64,000 nt of DNA from Cellulomonas sp. NTE-D12. GTDB lineage: Bacteria; Actinomycetota; Actinomycetes; Actinomycetales; Cellulomonadaceae. The notes beneath the pieces are model-generated. The model was not told where the DNA came from and did no database searches. It saw only the letters and a list, made by a program, of their open reading frames with translations. The translations under genes were made by a program, and so were the position numbers. The stretch is from the NCBI RefSeq assembly GCF_027923705.1, contig NZ_AP026442.1:2294001-2358000 (forward strand), given 5' to 3'. Below, in pieces: positions 1 to 8,651 of this stretch (its first letter is position 1; each line of letters opens with the position of its first letter).

Positions 1-297
1 GGGCACCGCGTCGAGGTGGAACGCGATCGTCGGCGTCAGGCGCAGGCCCGTCGCCTTGCCGACCTCGGAGCGGATCAGCCCCTTGGCGCTCTCGAGCGCG
101 GCGGCGGAACCGGTCCGCGCCTCGTCGTCCCCGAGCACGGTGTAGAAGATGTCCGCGTGCTGCAGATCGCCCGTGACGCGCACGTCCGTCACCGTGACGT
201 AGCCGAGCCGGGGGTCCTTGATGCGGGTGTCGAGCATCTGGGCGACGACCTGCTGGATGCGATCCGCGATCTTGCGGGCGCGGGGGCGGTCCGCCAT
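1..297 (-). CDS. rbfA: ribosome-binding factor A (partial, C-terminus outside window)
   Basis: Encodes the first 99 residues of RbfA, a small KH-fold protein that binds the 30S subunit and helps mature the 5' end of 16S rRNA. The N-terminus MADRPRARKIADRIQ and the later stretch GYVTVTDVRVTGDLQHA match the family (known family signature; partial KH-like fold). The ATG at 297 is preceded by a strong AAGGAGG ribosome site about 8 bases upstream. It is the last visible gene of the rimP-nusA-ylxR-infB-rbfA block and is separated from infB by a long hairpin. The remaining 30-50 residues lie beyond the window edge. Confidence 0.95.
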   Translation of the reverse strand, partial: MADRPRARKIADRIQQVVAQMLDTRIKDPRLGYVTVTDVRVTGDLQHADIFYTVLGDDEARTGSAAALESAKGLIRSEVGKATGLRLTPTIAFHLDAVP

Positions 298-391
298 GGC
301 CTTCCTCCTTCGTGGTGCCGGCTCACGCCGGGATGTCGGTGCCGGGACGCTCGGTGCTCGTCGCCGCCCACGTGGGCGAGACCCGCACGGG

Positions 392-428
392 ACCGGGCGG
401 GTCACCCGCGAAAGGTGACCCGCCCGGT
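392..428 (-). terminator. 15-bp perfect hairpin between infB and rbfA
   Basis: Arms 392-406 and 414-428 are perfectly complementary over 15 bp around a 7-base loop, starting 8 bases after the infB stop codon. There is no T-tract. By position it is a terminator or attenuator, or an mRNA-processing stem, that lowers rbfA expression relative to infB. A 14-bp perfect palindrome (365-378) lies just downstream in the same gap. Confidence 0.7.
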
Positions 429-436
429 GCGCGCCG

Positions 437-3265
437 TCAGGAGCGAGGCTTCTCGCGCATCTCGAACGTCTCGATGACGTCCTCCACCTGCAGGTCGTTG
501 AACGACCCGAGGCCGATGCCGCACTCGTAGCCCTCGCGGACCTCGGTGGCGTCGTCCTTGAACCGCTTGAGCGACTCGATGGTGAGGTTGTCACCGATGA
601 CGCGGCCGTGCCGGAGCACGCGCGCCTTGGAGTTGCGGCGGATCTCGCCGGAACGGACCAGCGAACCGGCGATGTTGCCGAACTTGGAGGAGCGGAAGAC
701 CTCGCGCACCTCGGCCGTGCCGAGCTGCACCTCCTCGTACTCCGGCTTGAGCATGCCCTTGAGGGCCGCCTCGACGTCGTCGATCGCCTGGTAGATGACC
801 GAGTAGAAGCGCACGTCGACGCCCTCGCGGTCGGCCAGGTCCTCCACGCGCTCCGCGAACTTCACGTTGAAGCCGATGATGATCGCGTTGTCGACCGTGG
901 CCAGGTTCACGTCGTTCTGCGTGATGGCACCCACACCGCGGTGGATGACCCGCAGGTCGACCTCCTCGCCCACGTCGATCTTGAGCAGCGCGTCCTCCAG
1001 CGCCTCGACGGCACCGGACACGTCGCCCTTGATGACCAGGTTGAGGGTCTCGACCTTGCCCTGGGCCAGCGCCTGGGTGAAGTCCTCGAGGCTGATGCGC
1101 TTGCGGCGCTTGGCCAGGAGGGCGGCACGCTCGGCGGCCTCGCGCTTCTCGGCGATCTGCCGAGCGGTCCGCTCGTCGGGCGCCACCAGGAAGGTGTCTC
1201 CCGCGCTCGGGACCGACGCCAGGCCGAGGACCATCACCGGACGGGCCGGACCGGCCTCGGTGACGTTCTCGCCGTGCTCGTCGAACATCGCGCGGACGCG
1301 GCCGTGGGCCGTGCCGGCGACGATCGCGTCCCCGACGTGCAGCGTGCCGGACTGGACCAGCACCGTCGCGACGGCACCGCGACCGCGGTCGAGGTTGGCC
1401 TCGATCGCCACGCCGCGCGCGTCCTTGTCCGGGTTGGCCCGCAGGTCGAGGGCGGCGTCCGCGGTGAGCAGCACCGCCTCGAGCAGCTGGTCGATCCCGG
1501 TGCGCTGCTTGGCGGAGACGTCGACGAACATCGTGTCGCCGCCGTACTCCTCCGCGACCAGGTTGTACTCGGTCAGCTGCTGACGGATCTTGGCGGGGTT
1601 GGCCCCCTCCTTGTCCACCTTGTTCACCGCGACGACGATCGGCACGCCGGCCGCCTGGGCGTGGTTCAGCGCCTCGATCGTCTGGGGCATCACGCCGTCG
1701 TCCGCCGCCACCACCAGGATCGCGATGTCGGTGACCTGGGCACCGCGGGCACGCATGGCGGTGAACGCCTCGTGGCCCGGGGTGTCGATGAACGTGATCG
1801 CCCGGTCCACACCCTCGTGCTCGGTGCGCACCTGGTAGGCGCCGATGTGCTGTGTGATGCCGCCGGCCTCGCCCGCCACCACGTCGGTGGAGCGGATCGC
1901 GTCCAGCAGCTTCGTCTTGCCGTGGTCGACGTGGCCCATGACGGTGACCACGGGCGGCCGGGCCTGCAGGTCCTCGTCGGACTCGCCGGCCTCCTCCGCC
2001 TCCAGGTCGATGTCGAAGGACCCGAGCAGCTCGCGGTCTTCCTCCTCCGCCGAGACCATCTCGACGACGTAGCCCAGCTCGGCGCCGAGCGCGTTGAAGG
2101 TGTCCTCGTCCAGCGACTGGGTGGCCGTGGCCATCTCCCCGAGGTGGAAGAGCACCGTCACGAGCGAGGCCGGGTTGGCGTCGATCTTGTCGGCGAAGTC
2201 GTTCAGCGACGAGCCGTGACGCAGGCGCACGACCGTCGAGCCGTTGCCGCGCGGGACGGACACGCCGCCCAGCGACGGCGCCTGCATCTGCTCGAACTCC
2301 TGGCGCTTCGCGCGCTTCGACTTCCGCCCACGGACGGGACGACCGCCGGCACGCCCGAAGGCGCCCTGCGTCGAACCACGGCCGGCGCCACCGCTGCGGC
2401 CGCCACCGCCCGGACGTCCGGCGAAACCGCCGCCACCGGCGCCCGGAGCGCCACCCGGGGCACCCGGACGGCCGCCCGGACCACCGCGACCGGCGCCACG
2501 GCCCGCGGGGGCCGGACGCTCGCCGGGACGGCCGACACCGCTGGAGGTGCGGCCGGGCATCATGCCCGGGTTCGGACGCGGGCCGCCGGGACGGGGTCCC
2601 GCGGGGCGCGGACCGCCCGGACGGTCGCCCGCGGCGGCCGCGGGAGCACCCTCGGTGCGGCGCTCGCCCGGACGCGGCATGCCCTGGGAGGGTGCGAACG
2701 GGTTGTTCCCCGGACGCGGACCACCCGGGCGCGGGGCGCCGGAGCGGTCACCCTGCCGCGGCATCCCCTGCGAGGGCGCGAACGGGTTGTTGCCGGGACG
2801 GGCCTGCGGCCGCGGACCAGGTGCGGCACCGGGACGGGCCGGTGCGCTGGGCCGGGCGGCGGGCGCAGCCGGTGCCGCCGCGGAGGCCGCGGGACGCGCT
2901 GCCGGGCGGGCGCCGGGAGTGGCGGCTGCCGGGCGTGCGGGAGCCGGGGCTGCCGGGCGCACCGCCGGCGCGGGAGCTGCAGCGGCAGCCGGCGCGACGG
3001 GCGCGGCACTGACGGGCGCAGCGGGTGCCGACGCGGCCGGTGCCGGCGCGGCGGGTGCGGCAGGACGTGCGGCCGGGCGGACCGGAGCCGCAGGCGCGGC
3101 GCTGGTCGCCGCGGGGTACGTGTCGCGCAGCTTGCGCACGACGGGGGGCTCGATGGTCGAGGAGGGGGACCTGACGAACTCCCCCAGCTCGTTGAGCTTG
3201 GTCATGATGGTCTTGCTGTCGACCCCGAGCTCCTTGGCGAGCTCGTAGACGCGGACCTTGGGCAC
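437..3265 (-). CDS. infB: translation initiation factor IF-2
   Basis: A 942-residue IF-2, the GTPase that places fMet-tRNA on the 30S subunit and promotes subunit joining. Residues 1-53 form the IF2_N module (MPKVRVYELAKELGVDSK). About 55-330 is a low-complexity linker rich first in Ala/Pro and then in Gly/Arg/Pro, with the block NPFAPSQGMPR present twice. The G domain starts near residue 440 (GHVDHGKT, then DTPGHEAF and NKVDK), followed by the beta-barrel and C-terminal domains. Length exceeds the E. coli protein mainly through the linker, usual in actinobacteria. The GTG start follows AGGAGAGAT. A tandem 14-bp repeat (3313-3339) lies upstream. Confidence 0.98.
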   Translation of the reverse strand: MPKVRVYELAKELGVDSKTIMTKLNELGEFVRSPSSTIEPPVVRKLRDTYPAATSAAPAAPVRPAARPAAPAAPAPAASAPAAPVSAAPVAPAAAAAPAPAVRPAAPAPARPAAATPGARPAARPAASAAAPAAPAARPSAPARPGAAPGPRPQARPGNNPFAPSQGMPRQGDRSGAPRPGGPRPGNNPFAPSQGMPRPGERRTEGAPAAAAGDRPGGPRPAGPRPGGPRPNPGMMPGRTSSGVGRPGERPAPAGRGAGRGGPGGRPGAPGGAPGAGGGGFAGRPGGGGRSGGAGRGSTQGAFGRAGGRPVRGRKSKRAKRQEFEQMQAPSLGGVSVPRGNGSTVVRLRHGSSLNDFADKIDANPASLVTVLFHLGEMATATQSLDEDTFNALGAELGYVVEMVSAEEEDRELLGSFDIDLEAEEAGESDEDLQARPPVVTVMGHVDHGKTKLLDAIRSTDVVAGEAGGITQHIGAYQVRTEHEGVDRAITFIDTPGHEAFTAMRARGAQVTDIAILVVAADDGVMPQTIEALNHAQAAGVPIVVAVNKVDKEGANPAKIRQQLTEYNLVAEEYGGDTMFVDVSAKQRTGIDQLLEAVLLTADAALDLRANPDKDARGVAIEANLDRGRGAVATVLVQSGTLHVGDAIVAGTAHGRVRAMFDEHGENVTEAGPARPVMVLGLASVPSAGDTFLVAPDERTARQIAEKREAAERAALLAKRRKRISLEDFTQALAQGKVETLNLVIKGDVSGAVEALEDALLKIDVGEEVDLRVIHRGVGAITQNDVNLATVDNAIIIGFNVKFAERVEDLADREGVDVRFYSVIYQAIDDVEAALKGMLKPEYEEVQLGTAEVREVFRSSKFGNIAGSLVRSGEIRRNSKARVLRHGRVIGDNLTIESLKRFKDDATEVREGYECGIGLGSFNDLQVEDVIETFEMREKPRS

Positions 3266-3398
3266 ATCTCTCCTGTCTCGGTCCGCCCCGGACAGGTCGG
3301 ACCGTCGTTAGTGCTGGGCACTCATAGCTGGGCACTCATCGGTGCGCGCTCATCGGGCAGCCATCGGCTTCCTGACCCGCTTTCCTCATCGACGGTGG

Positions 3399-3788
3399 CT
3401 ACCCCTCCGGGACCGGCCCGGTGGGGTCCTGCTCCGACCCCTCGAGATGACGGCGGACGACGGTGACGTCCAGCAGACCCGGCACTCGCAGGGCCCGCCC
3501 GAACGCGCGCCGACGTTCGGCGAGCTCGAGACAGTGCGGATCGGGGTGCAGCCACGCACCCCTTCCCGGCATCCGGCGGCCGGTGTCCACCACGAGGACC
3601 GACGTTCCGGTCCCGGTGGTGCTGGCGACCACCCTCAGCAGGGCGTACCGGGGGGCTGTCGCACGGCAGCCGACGCACGTCCGGAGCGGGCCAGAGCCCG
3701 CACCGGAGGACGAGGGACGCCGGGCGCGCCGCCCAGGCGTGGCAAGTCTACCCCGGACCGCCTGCTCGGCGGCAGGTCGGGACCACAC
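3399..3788 (-). CDS. ylxR: YlxR family RNA-binding protein (DUF448)
   Basis: Small basic protein with the YlxR hallmark RTCVGCR and the conserved GRGAWLHPD segment. Members sit between nusA and infB and are thought to bind RNA or modulate gene expression. The start is uncertain. I chose GTG at 3788, 22 bases past the nusA stop, giving 129 residues. An upstream in-frame GTG at 3851 would overlap nusA by 41 bases and add a nonconserved 21-residue head. A TAGACT hexamer at 3745-3750 resembles a -10 and may be an internal promoter for infB. Confidence 0.85.
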   Translation of the reverse strand: MWSRPAAEQAVRGRLATPGRRARRPSSSGAGSGPLRTCVGCRATAPRYALLRVVASTTGTGTSVLVVDTGRRMPGRGAWLHPDPHCLELAERRRAFGRALRVPGLLDVTVVRRHLEGSEQDPTGPVPEG

Positions 3789-3810
3789 GCCGCCCGGCAG
3801 CGCGCTCTCG

Positions 3811-4872
3811 TCAGCGTTCGTCGGCCGCACCAGGTTGTCCCGCTGCCGCACCCGCGGCCGGTTCCGCGTCGGAGCGGATGTCGATGCGCCAGCCCGTCAG
3901 CTTCGCTGCGAGCCGCGCGTTCTGCCCCTCCTTGCCGATCGCCAGCGACAGCTGGTAGTCGGGCACGACGACCCGGGCAGCCCGGGCGACCGGGTCGACG
4001 ACCGTGACCGAGAGGACCCGGGCCGGCGACAGGGCGTTGGCCACCATCTCCGCCGGGTCGTCCGAGTGGTCGACGATGTCGATCTTCTCTCCGTGCAGCT
4101 CCGCCATCACGGCGCGCACGCGACCGCCGAGCGGGCCGATGCACGCTCCCTTGGCGTTGACCCCGGGGACGGTGGCGCGGACGGCCATCTTGGTCCGGTG
4201 ACCGGCCTCGCGGGCGATCGCCGTGATCTCCACGGTCCCGTCGGCCACCTCGGGCACCTCGAGGGCGAACAGCTTGCGGACCAGCCCCGGGTGCGTCCGG
4301 GACAGGGTCACCTGCGGACCGCGGTTGCCGCGAGCCACCTCGAGCACGTACCCGCGGATGCGCTCGCCGTGCACGTACTGCTCGGTGGGCACCTGCTCGT
4401 GCGCGGGCAGCACCGCCTCGGTGCCGCCGATGTCGACCAGCACCGTGCGGGGGTCACGGCCCTGCTGGATGACGCCGCCGAGCACCTCCCCCTCCTTGCC
4501 GCGGAAGGTGCCGAGCACCGCGTCGTCCTCGGCGTCGCGCAGGCGCTGCACGATCACCTGCCTCGCCGTCGAGGTCGCGATCCGGCCGAAGCCGGCCGGG
4601 GTGTGGTCGAACTCGGGTCCCAGCTCCACGGGTGCCGGGACGGCCTCCTCCTCCCCCTCGACCGGCGGGGCGTCGGGTGCCGGCAGCGGCTCGCGCGCCC
4701 ACACCGTCACGTGCCCGGTCTGGCGGTCGAGCTCCACCCGGGCCCGTGGGTACGCACCCGGCGTCCGGTGGTACGCGGAGAGCAGCGCCTGCTCGATCGC
4801 CTCGACCAGCACGTCCAGGCTGATGTCCCTCTCGCGCTCGATCAGTCGCAGCGCCTGCATGTCGATGTCCAC
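3811..4872 (-). CDS. nusA: transcription termination/antitermination factor NusA
   Basis: A 353-residue NusA that binds RNA polymerase and nascent RNA and tunes pausing, termination and rRNA antitermination. It has the N-terminal domain (MDIDMQALRLIERERDI), an S1 domain near 125-195, and two KH domains carrying GPLGGRVRAV and IGKEGQNARLAA. It lacks the C-terminal acidic repeats of the 495-residue E. coli protein, as usual outside proteobacteria. The start lies 1 base after the rimP stop, so coupled translation is likely. Confidence 0.97.
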   Translation of the reverse strand: MDIDMQALRLIERERDISLDVLVEAIEQALLSAYHRTPGAYPRARVELDRQTGHVTVWAREPLPAPDAPPVEGEEEAVPAPVELGPEFDHTPAGFGRIATSTARQVIVQRLRDAEDDAVLGTFRGKEGEVLGGVIQQGRDPRTVLVDIGGTEAVLPAHEQVPTEQYVHGERIRGYVLEVARGNRGPQVTLSRTHPGLVRKLFALEVPEVADGTVEITAIAREAGHRTKMAVRATVPGVNAKGACIGPLGGRVRAVMAELHGEKIDIVDHSDDPAEMVANALSPARVLSVTVVDPVARAARVVVPDYQLSLAIGKEGQNARLAAKLTGWRIDIRSDAEPAAGAAAGQPGAADER

Positions 4873-4873
4873 G

Positions 4874-5464
4874 TCACGCCTCCCCTCGCTCGTCGTCCCG
4901 CGTACCGGTGCCTGCCACGTCCTCGCCGTCCGGTCCTGGCTCCTCGACCGGGCCGAGCCCCTTCAGGTCCACCTCGACCCTGCCGTCGACCACCCGGTGC
5001 AGCGGCACCTGCTGCGGCGGACCCTCGACGGGTCGGCGTCCCTTGCCGGGCGAGGTCACCGGCACGACGACCGCCACCGCGTCGTCCGCCGGCCCGTCGA
5101 CCCGGTCGAGCCGGCCCACCACCTCCGACCCGTCGTCGAGCCGCAGGCGCACCGAGCGCCCGACCGCGTGCACGTAGTGGCGGCGCTGCGTCAGCGGTCG
5201 GGCCACGCCGGGGCTGGACACCTCCAGCGTGTACGGGCCGGACGGCACGTCGGCCTCGTCGAGCGCGTCGGACACGGCTTGATGCACCAGCGCGACGCGG
5301 TCCAGGTCGAGCTCCGTCGTATCGTCCTCGGTCAGGTCGACGGTCACCCGGACCACGGTGCGCGGACCGGTGCCGACCACGGCGACGTCCTCCAGCACCA
5401 GGCCGGTCCGCTCGACGGCGGGTGCGACGAGCTGCCGCACCCGCTCCGGGGTCGCCGCCGCCAT
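4874..5464 (-). CDS. rimP: ribosome maturation factor RimP
   Basis: A 196-residue RimP, needed for 30S maturation. Typical elements are an N-terminal domain with a conserved VSSPGVARPL segment around residues 88-97 and a C-terminal Sm-like barrel that includes LRLDDGSEVVGRL. The C-terminal 40 residues are an acidic, nonconserved extension. The ATG at 5464 follows GGAGGCGGAG. It is the first gene of the rimP-nusA-ylxR-infB-rbfA operon and is divergent from the lipoprotein gene at 5598. Confidence 0.95.
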   Translation of the reverse strand: MAAATPERVRQLVAPAVERTGLVLEDVAVVGTGPRTVVRVTVDLTEDDTTELDLDRVALVHQAVSDALDEADVPSGPYTLEVSSPGVARPLTQRRHYVHAVGRSVRLRLDDGSEVVGRLDRVDGPADDAVAVVVPVTSPGKGRRPVEGPPQQVPLHRVVDGRVEVDLKGLGPVEEPGPDGEDVAGTGTRDDERGEA

Positions 5465-5597
5465 CTCCGCCTCCGCTCACCTGCACGTGCCCCCGAGGAG
5501 CTCGCCGAGGACCTGACCTCGCGACGTGCCGGACCAGCCTAACGAGTCCGCGCGTGCCGCCGGTCGCCGGTCGAGGGCCGTGGGAGGATCGCCCGCG

Positions 5598-6686
5598 ATG
5601 AGCGCCCCAGTCCTCCGACGCAGCCACGCGGCCGTCGCCCTCGCCCTGAGCGTGGCGCTCGGCCTGGGACTCAGCGGCTGCGAGCTGCGGCTCGCGACCC
5701 CCGCCGCCACCGAACCTGCACGGTCGGCGGCCGAGGTGCTGCGTTCGCGAGCGGTGGACGACGCGCTGACGTTGGAGCAGACCGGGCGCGCGGCGCGCGG
5801 CACGGCGGCCGGGAGCGCCGCTGCGGTGGCCCCCGTGCTGGACGACGTCGTCGCGTTCAGCACGCGCCACGCGGCCGAGCTCGGAGGCGTGTACTCCTCG
5901 GGTCTGCACCCCAGCGGATCGGCCACCGCCACGCCGACGGCCACCGCACCGCCCAGCACCCCGGCGGACGTGCTGGCGGTGCTCGCCTCGTCGGCGACCG
6001 ACGCGCTGGGCACCGCCGAGGCCGTGCCGGACGGCGGGATGGCTCGGCTGCTCGCCGCGATCGGCGCCGCTCGGGCCCAGCTCGCGAGCCGGCTGGCCAC
6101 GGCACTGGGCCTGCCTGCGCCGGCCGTGACGCCGACGACAGGTACCGCGCCGCCGACGGCCGCCCCGTCGCAGAGCACGTCGGGGGCCCCGAGCCCGTCG
6201 GCGACCACGTCCGGCTCCGCGGCCGGGCTCAGCCCGGCCGACCTCGACGCCTTGACGGTGGTCCACGACCAGGCCGGCTACGGCCTGGAGGTGGTCGCGG
6301 CGAAGCTCGAGGGCGCGGCGCGTGCCCGGGCGCTCGCGGCCGCACGTGCGCACCGAGCGGCCGCGGAGGCCTGGGCCGTGCGCGCCGGGACCGCGGCCAC
6401 CGCACGGGATCCGCGACGAGCGGCGTACACGCTGCCCACCGGTCTGCGTGACACCGCGACCGCGACGGCCCTCGCCCGGACCCTGGAGGAGGCCGTCGCT
6501 CGCGCAGACGCCACCATGGTGGCCGCCGCGCCTGCGGGCCAGCGCGGCGCCCTGATCGACGACCTCCGCACAGCCGCCGACGCGGTGGTCGCCTGGGGCG
6601 GCGCGCCGGACCCGCTTCCGGGGCTCGTGCTACCGACGACGTCGGCCGCACCGTCGGCCGCACCGTCCACCACCCCCACCCGCTGA
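5598..6686 (+). CDS. DUF4439-type ferritin-like lipoprotein
   Basis: A 362-residue predicted lipoprotein. The signal peptide (RRSHAAVALALSVALGLG) ends in lipobox LSGC with Cys28. The middle (about 70-200) is Ala/Thr/Pro-rich and helical. The last 140 residues (from LTVVHDQAGYGLEVVAAKL) resemble the DUF4439 ferritin-like four-helix domain found beside rimP and proS in actinobacteria. Metal binding is unproven. I chose ATG 5598 over an upstream in-frame ATG at 5526 because it puts the signal peptide at the N-terminus and follows GGGAGGA. The C-terminus ends in a Ser/Pro/Thr-rich tail. Confidence 0.8.
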   Translation: MSAPVLRRSHAAVALALSVALGLGLSGCELRLATPAATEPARSAAEVLRSRAVDDALTLEQTGRAARGTAAGSAAAVAPVLDDVVAFSTRHAAELGGVYSSGLHPSGSATATPTATAPPSTPADVLAVLASSATDALGTAEAVPDGGMARLLAAIGAARAQLASRLATALGLPAPAVTPTTGTAPPTAAPSQSTSGAPSPSATTSGSAAGLSPADLDALTVVHDQAGYGLEVVAAKLEGAARARALAAARAHRAAAEAWAVRAGTAATARDPRRAAYTLPTGLRDTATATALARTLEEAVARADATMVAAAPAGQRGALIDDLRTAADAVVAWGGAPDPLPGLVLPTTSAAPSAAPSTTPTR

Positions 6687-6687
6687 C

Positions 6688-6716
6688 GGTCCCCGCGACG
6701 CGCCGTCGCGGGGACC
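6688..6716. terminator. bidirectional terminator hairpin
   Basis: A perfect 12-bp inverted repeat (6688-6699 and 6705-6716) with a 5-base loop sits between the convergent lipoprotein gene and proS. There is no T-run, as is common for GC-rich actinobacterial terminators. Confidence 0.8.
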
Positions 6717-6739
6717 CCGGTCGGTCGGCGAGGAACCCG

Positions 6740-8533
6740 TCAGTCGGCGAGCAGCCCGTCCACGAGCTCGGCGACCACGTCGGCCGCCGTCGCCACCGGC
6801 ACCTGCCGCGCCTCGCCCCCGACACGCGGGCGGACCTCCACCACGCCGTCGGCCAGGCCGCGTCCGACCACCACCACGAGCGGCACGCCGAGCAGCTCGG
6901 CGTCGGCGAACTTCACGCCGGGCGACACCTTCGGCCGGTCGTCGTACAGCACCTCGACACCACGGGCTGACAGCGTCCCGGCCAGCGCCTCGGCCGCCTC
7001 GAACACCGCCTGGTCCTTGCCGGTCGCCACCACGTGCACGTGCGCCGGCGCCACCGCCGCCGGCCACGCGAGGCCGCGCTCGTCGTGGTTCGCCTCCGCG
7101 AGGGCTGCCAGCACGCGGCTGACGCCGATGCCGTACGACCCCATGGTGACCACCTGGGCCTTGCCGTTCTGGTCGAGCACCGTCAGGCCCAGCGCCTGGG
7201 CGTACTTGCGCCCGAGGGCGAAGATGTGGCCGATCTCGATGCCGCGCGCCAGCTCGAGGGGTCCGGAGCCGTCCGGCGCCGGGTCCCCGGCGCGCACCTC
7301 GGCGGCCTCGATCGTGCCGTCGGCGGTGAAGTCACGTCCTGCGACCAGGTCGAACACGTGCCGACCCGCCTCGTTGGCGCCGGTGATCCACCGGGTGCCC
7401 GGCACCACGCGCGGGTCGAGCAGGTAGCGGACCGCCGTGCGCTCGCCGTCCGGGCCGACGGGCGCGTTCGGCCCCATCACCGCGGGACCGATGTACCCGC
7501 GCACCAGCTCCGGGTGGGCGGCGAAGTCCGCGTCACCGGCCGCCTCCACCTCGGCGGGGGCGACCGACGCCTCGAGCCGCTTGGCGTCCACGTCCCGGTC
7601 GCCGGGGAGACCGACGACGAGCAGCTCGCGCTCCCCGCCGGGGTGCACCAGCGCGAACACGACGTTCTTCAGCGTGTCGGCAGCCGTCCACGCCCGGTCC
7701 GGCCGCGGGAACCGGTCGTTGGCCAGGGCGACCAACGAGTCGATCGTCGGGGTGTCGGGCGTGTCCTCCACGTGCGGTGCCGGTGCGTCGTCCCAGGGCA
7801 GCGACGGCGGCACGACGGTGGTGACCGCCTCGACGTTGGCGGCGTAGCCGCCCGGCGACCGGACGAAGGTGTCCTCGCCGATCGCGGTCGGGGTGAGGAA
7901 CTCCTCCGACCGCGAGCCGCCCATCGCCCCAGAGGTCGCGGCGACGATGACGTGCTCGAGGCCGAGCCGGTCGAAGATGCGCACGTAGGCGTCGCGCTGC
8001 GCCTGGTACGAGGCTGCGAGGCCGTCGTCGTCGAGGTCGAAGGTGTACGCGTCCTTCATGATGAACTCGCGCCCCCGGATCAGACCCGCGCGGGGCCGGG
8101 CCTCGTCGCGGTACTTCGTCTGGATCTGGAACAGCGTGAGCGGCAGGTCCTTGTACGACGAGTACAGGTCCTTCACCAGGAGCGTGAACATCTCCTCGTG
8201 CGTCGGCGCGAGCAGGTAGTCGCCGCCCTTGCGGTCCTTGAGCCGGAAGATGTTCGGCCCGTACTCGGTCCACCGACCCGTCGCCTCGTAGGGCTCCTTG
8301 GGCAGCAGCGCCGGGAAGTGCACCTCCTGGGCGCCGGCGGCGATCATCTCCTCGCGCACCACGCCCTCGACCTTCGCCAGCACGCGCAGGCCGAGCGGGA
8401 GCCACGTGTAGATGCCCGGCGCGGCGCGCCGGATGTACCCGGCGCGGACCAGGAGCTTGTGGCTGGCGACCTCGGCATCGACCGGGTCCTCGCGAAGCGT
8501 GCGGACGAACAGGCTGGACAGGCGCAAGAGCAT
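6740..8533 (-). CDS. proS: prolyl-tRNA synthetase
   Basis: A 597-residue class II prolyl-tRNA synthetase of the long bacterial type. Motif 1 region GIYTWLPLGLRVLAK, motif 2 YRDEARPRAGLIRGRE and motif 3 GSYGIGVSRVLAAL are clear. An inserted editing domain lies between motifs 2 and 3 (about 225-400), and the anticodon-binding domain follows. ATG 8533 starts the canonical MLLRLSSLFVRTL. An upstream in-frame extension to 9271 is spurious because it crosses the divergent glycosylase gene. No ribosome site is visible. A TAGCCT hexamer 7 bases before the ATG points to a leaderless mRNA. Confidence 0.98.
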   Translation of the reverse strand: MLLRLSSLFVRTLREDPVDAEVASHKLLVRAGYIRRAAPGIYTWLPLGLRVLAKVEGVVREEMIAAGAQEVHFPALLPKEPYEATGRWTEYGPNIFRLKDRKGGDYLLAPTHEEMFTLLVKDLYSSYKDLPLTLFQIQTKYRDEARPRAGLIRGREFIMKDAYTFDLDDDGLAASYQAQRDAYVRIFDRLGLEHVIVAATSGAMGGSRSEEFLTPTAIGEDTFVRSPGGYAANVEAVTTVVPPSLPWDDAPAPHVEDTPDTPTIDSLVALANDRFPRPDRAWTAADTLKNVVFALVHPGGERELLVVGLPGDRDVDAKRLEASVAPAEVEAAGDADFAAHPELVRGYIGPAVMGPNAPVGPDGERTAVRYLLDPRVVPGTRWITGANEAGRHVFDLVAGRDFTADGTIEAAEVRAGDPAPDGSGPLELARGIEIGHIFALGRKYAQALGLTVLDQNGKAQVVTMGSYGIGVSRVLAALAEANHDERGLAWPAAVAPAHVHVVATGKDQAVFEAAEALAGTLSARGVEVLYDDRPKVSPGVKFADAELLGVPLVVVVGRGLADGVVEVRPRVGGEARQVPVATAADVVAELVDGLLAD

Positions 8534-8540
8534 GGGCGCA

Positions 8541-8546
8541 AGGCTA
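8541..8546 (-). promoter_or_regulatory. -10 element of proS, leaderless arrangement
   Basis: TAGCCT on the minus strand ends 7 bases before the proS ATG, so transcription should begin at or next to the start codon. No Shine-Dalgarno sequence is present. Confidence 0.55.
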
Positions 8547-8651
8547 GTTGCCCGGCACTGGCGGTCCGGCACGCACGTCCGGCGCGGCCGGTGGGAGCGC
8601 GGCGCAGCCGTCGCAGGCGACGACGTCGGCGGCATGCGCCACGATGGGCGC

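Noticed and set aside
608..3466. 952-residue plus-strand reading frame opposite infB
   Set aside because: Shadow of the IF-2 gene: low-complexity His/Arg/Gly composition typical of antisense frames in GC-rich DNA, no domain, no start signal.
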